Both the position numbers and the translations under genes were made by a program. Shown piece by piece: positions 12,667 through 12,987 of a DNA stretch of 12,987 bases (its first letter is position 1; each line of letters starts with the position of its first letter). The notes below the pieces were generated by a model. The model worked only from the letters and a program-made list of their open reading frames with translations. It made no database searches and was not told the DNA's origin. This DNA comes from Rhizobacter sp. (GTDB lineage Bacteria; Pseudomonadota; Gammaproteobacteria; Burkholderiales; Burkholderiaceae_C), in NCBI GenBank assembly GCA_014380155.1, contig JACMKJ010000561.1, forward strand, positions 1 through 12,987, read 5' to 3'.

Positions 12667-12987
12667 TCACACCTTCTGCGCGCGCTGGCGTGTCATGCGC
12701 TGCAGGCTGGCGGCTTGCACCCCCAGTGAAGCCACGGTGGCGAGCGTGAACGCCGCCGCCACACCGAGCGGCACCAAGGCCAGCGACAGCACGAAGCAGA
12801 ACGCCACGAACGAGTAGAGCCCGGTTGCCATTGCGCTCAACAGCGCCGCAGCAAAAGCCGAGCCCTGGCTGCGGTGCGAAAACACCGCCAGCACGATGCC
12901 GAGAATGGGAAACACCGCCAGCAGCCCGCTCCAGGCCGGGCCCACGCTCGCGGCCACCCACGTCACGCCCACCGTGAGCGCGGCGCC
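12667..12987 (-). CDS. Membrane protein, partial (N-terminus beyond the right edge)
   Basis: The minus frame is open from base 12987 (GAALTVGVTWVAASVG...) to the stop at 12667, so the window holds only the last 106 residues. At least three membrane segments are visible: WSGLLAVFPILGIVLAVFSH, LYSFVAFCFVLSLALVPLG, and AAAFTLATVASLGVQ. The Ser-Gly-Leu-Leu-Ala-x-Phe-Pro pattern and a following His resemble uncharacterised small inner-membrane proteins; I cannot name the family. The in-frame GTG at 12972 is probably internal. Confidence 0.7.
   Translation of the reverse strand, partial: GAALTVGVTWVAASVGPAWSGLLAVFPILGIVLAVFSHRSQGSAFAAALLSAMATGLYSFVAFCFVLSLALVPLGVAAAFTLATVASLGVQAASLQRMTRQRAQKV

Overview
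The window looks like chromosomal DNA of a high-GC betaproteobacterium, most likely Burkholderiales (Rubrivivax/Leptothrix/Methylibium-like). This rests on strong G/C third-position bias in the genes outside 1.4-4.2 kb, GTG starts, overlapping GTGA gene junctions, and the protein families present. The genus is an inference. No rRNA, tRNA, CRISPR array, transposase or integrase gene is visible.

Layout. (1) 1-1311, minus: start-proximal 437 codons of a GAF-PAS-PAS sensory protein that runs off the left edge. (2) 1312-1908: a poorly coding stretch of lower GC with one doubtful ORF. (3) 1909-4719, plus: a series of small unrelated genes (secreted TonB-C-like protein, small membrane protein with His/Asp motifs, unknown 140-aa protein, GyrI-like ligand-binding protein, group II truncated haemoglobin). 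They are separated by short related spacers that read as eroded integron attC sites. Four of the five share a block close to TCCCTCATGTCAAACG; in two, the stop codon of the upstream gene falls inside the first core box. No integrase is present here, so this resembles an integrase-less or fossil cassette cluster. (4) 4748-8850: ordinary accessory genes, mostly plus and closely packed (DinB-like, HAD phosphatase, a small minus-strand gene, an exported Cys protein, DUF1801, DUF924, Pr6Pr membrane protein, an unknown). (5) 8964-9668: a YfcG-like glutathione S-transferase. (6) 9679-12207, minus: an 842-aa REC-REC-PAS-GGDEF-EAL c-di-GMP protein with a degenerate first receiver, an intact GGDEF and I-site, and an eroded EAL. 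(7) 12339-12662, plus: a small lipoprotein, converging on a partial membrane protein at the right edge (minus).

The genes do not form one pathway. The two clear themes are signalling (the two multidomain PAS proteins that bracket the window) and the cassette-like cluster. The main candidate for something unusual is that cluster, especially two 32-nt spacers (2501-2532 and 4196-4227) with the same architecture, which look like attC sites lacking the central hairpin. All calls come from reading the sequence; no searches or folding programs were run.
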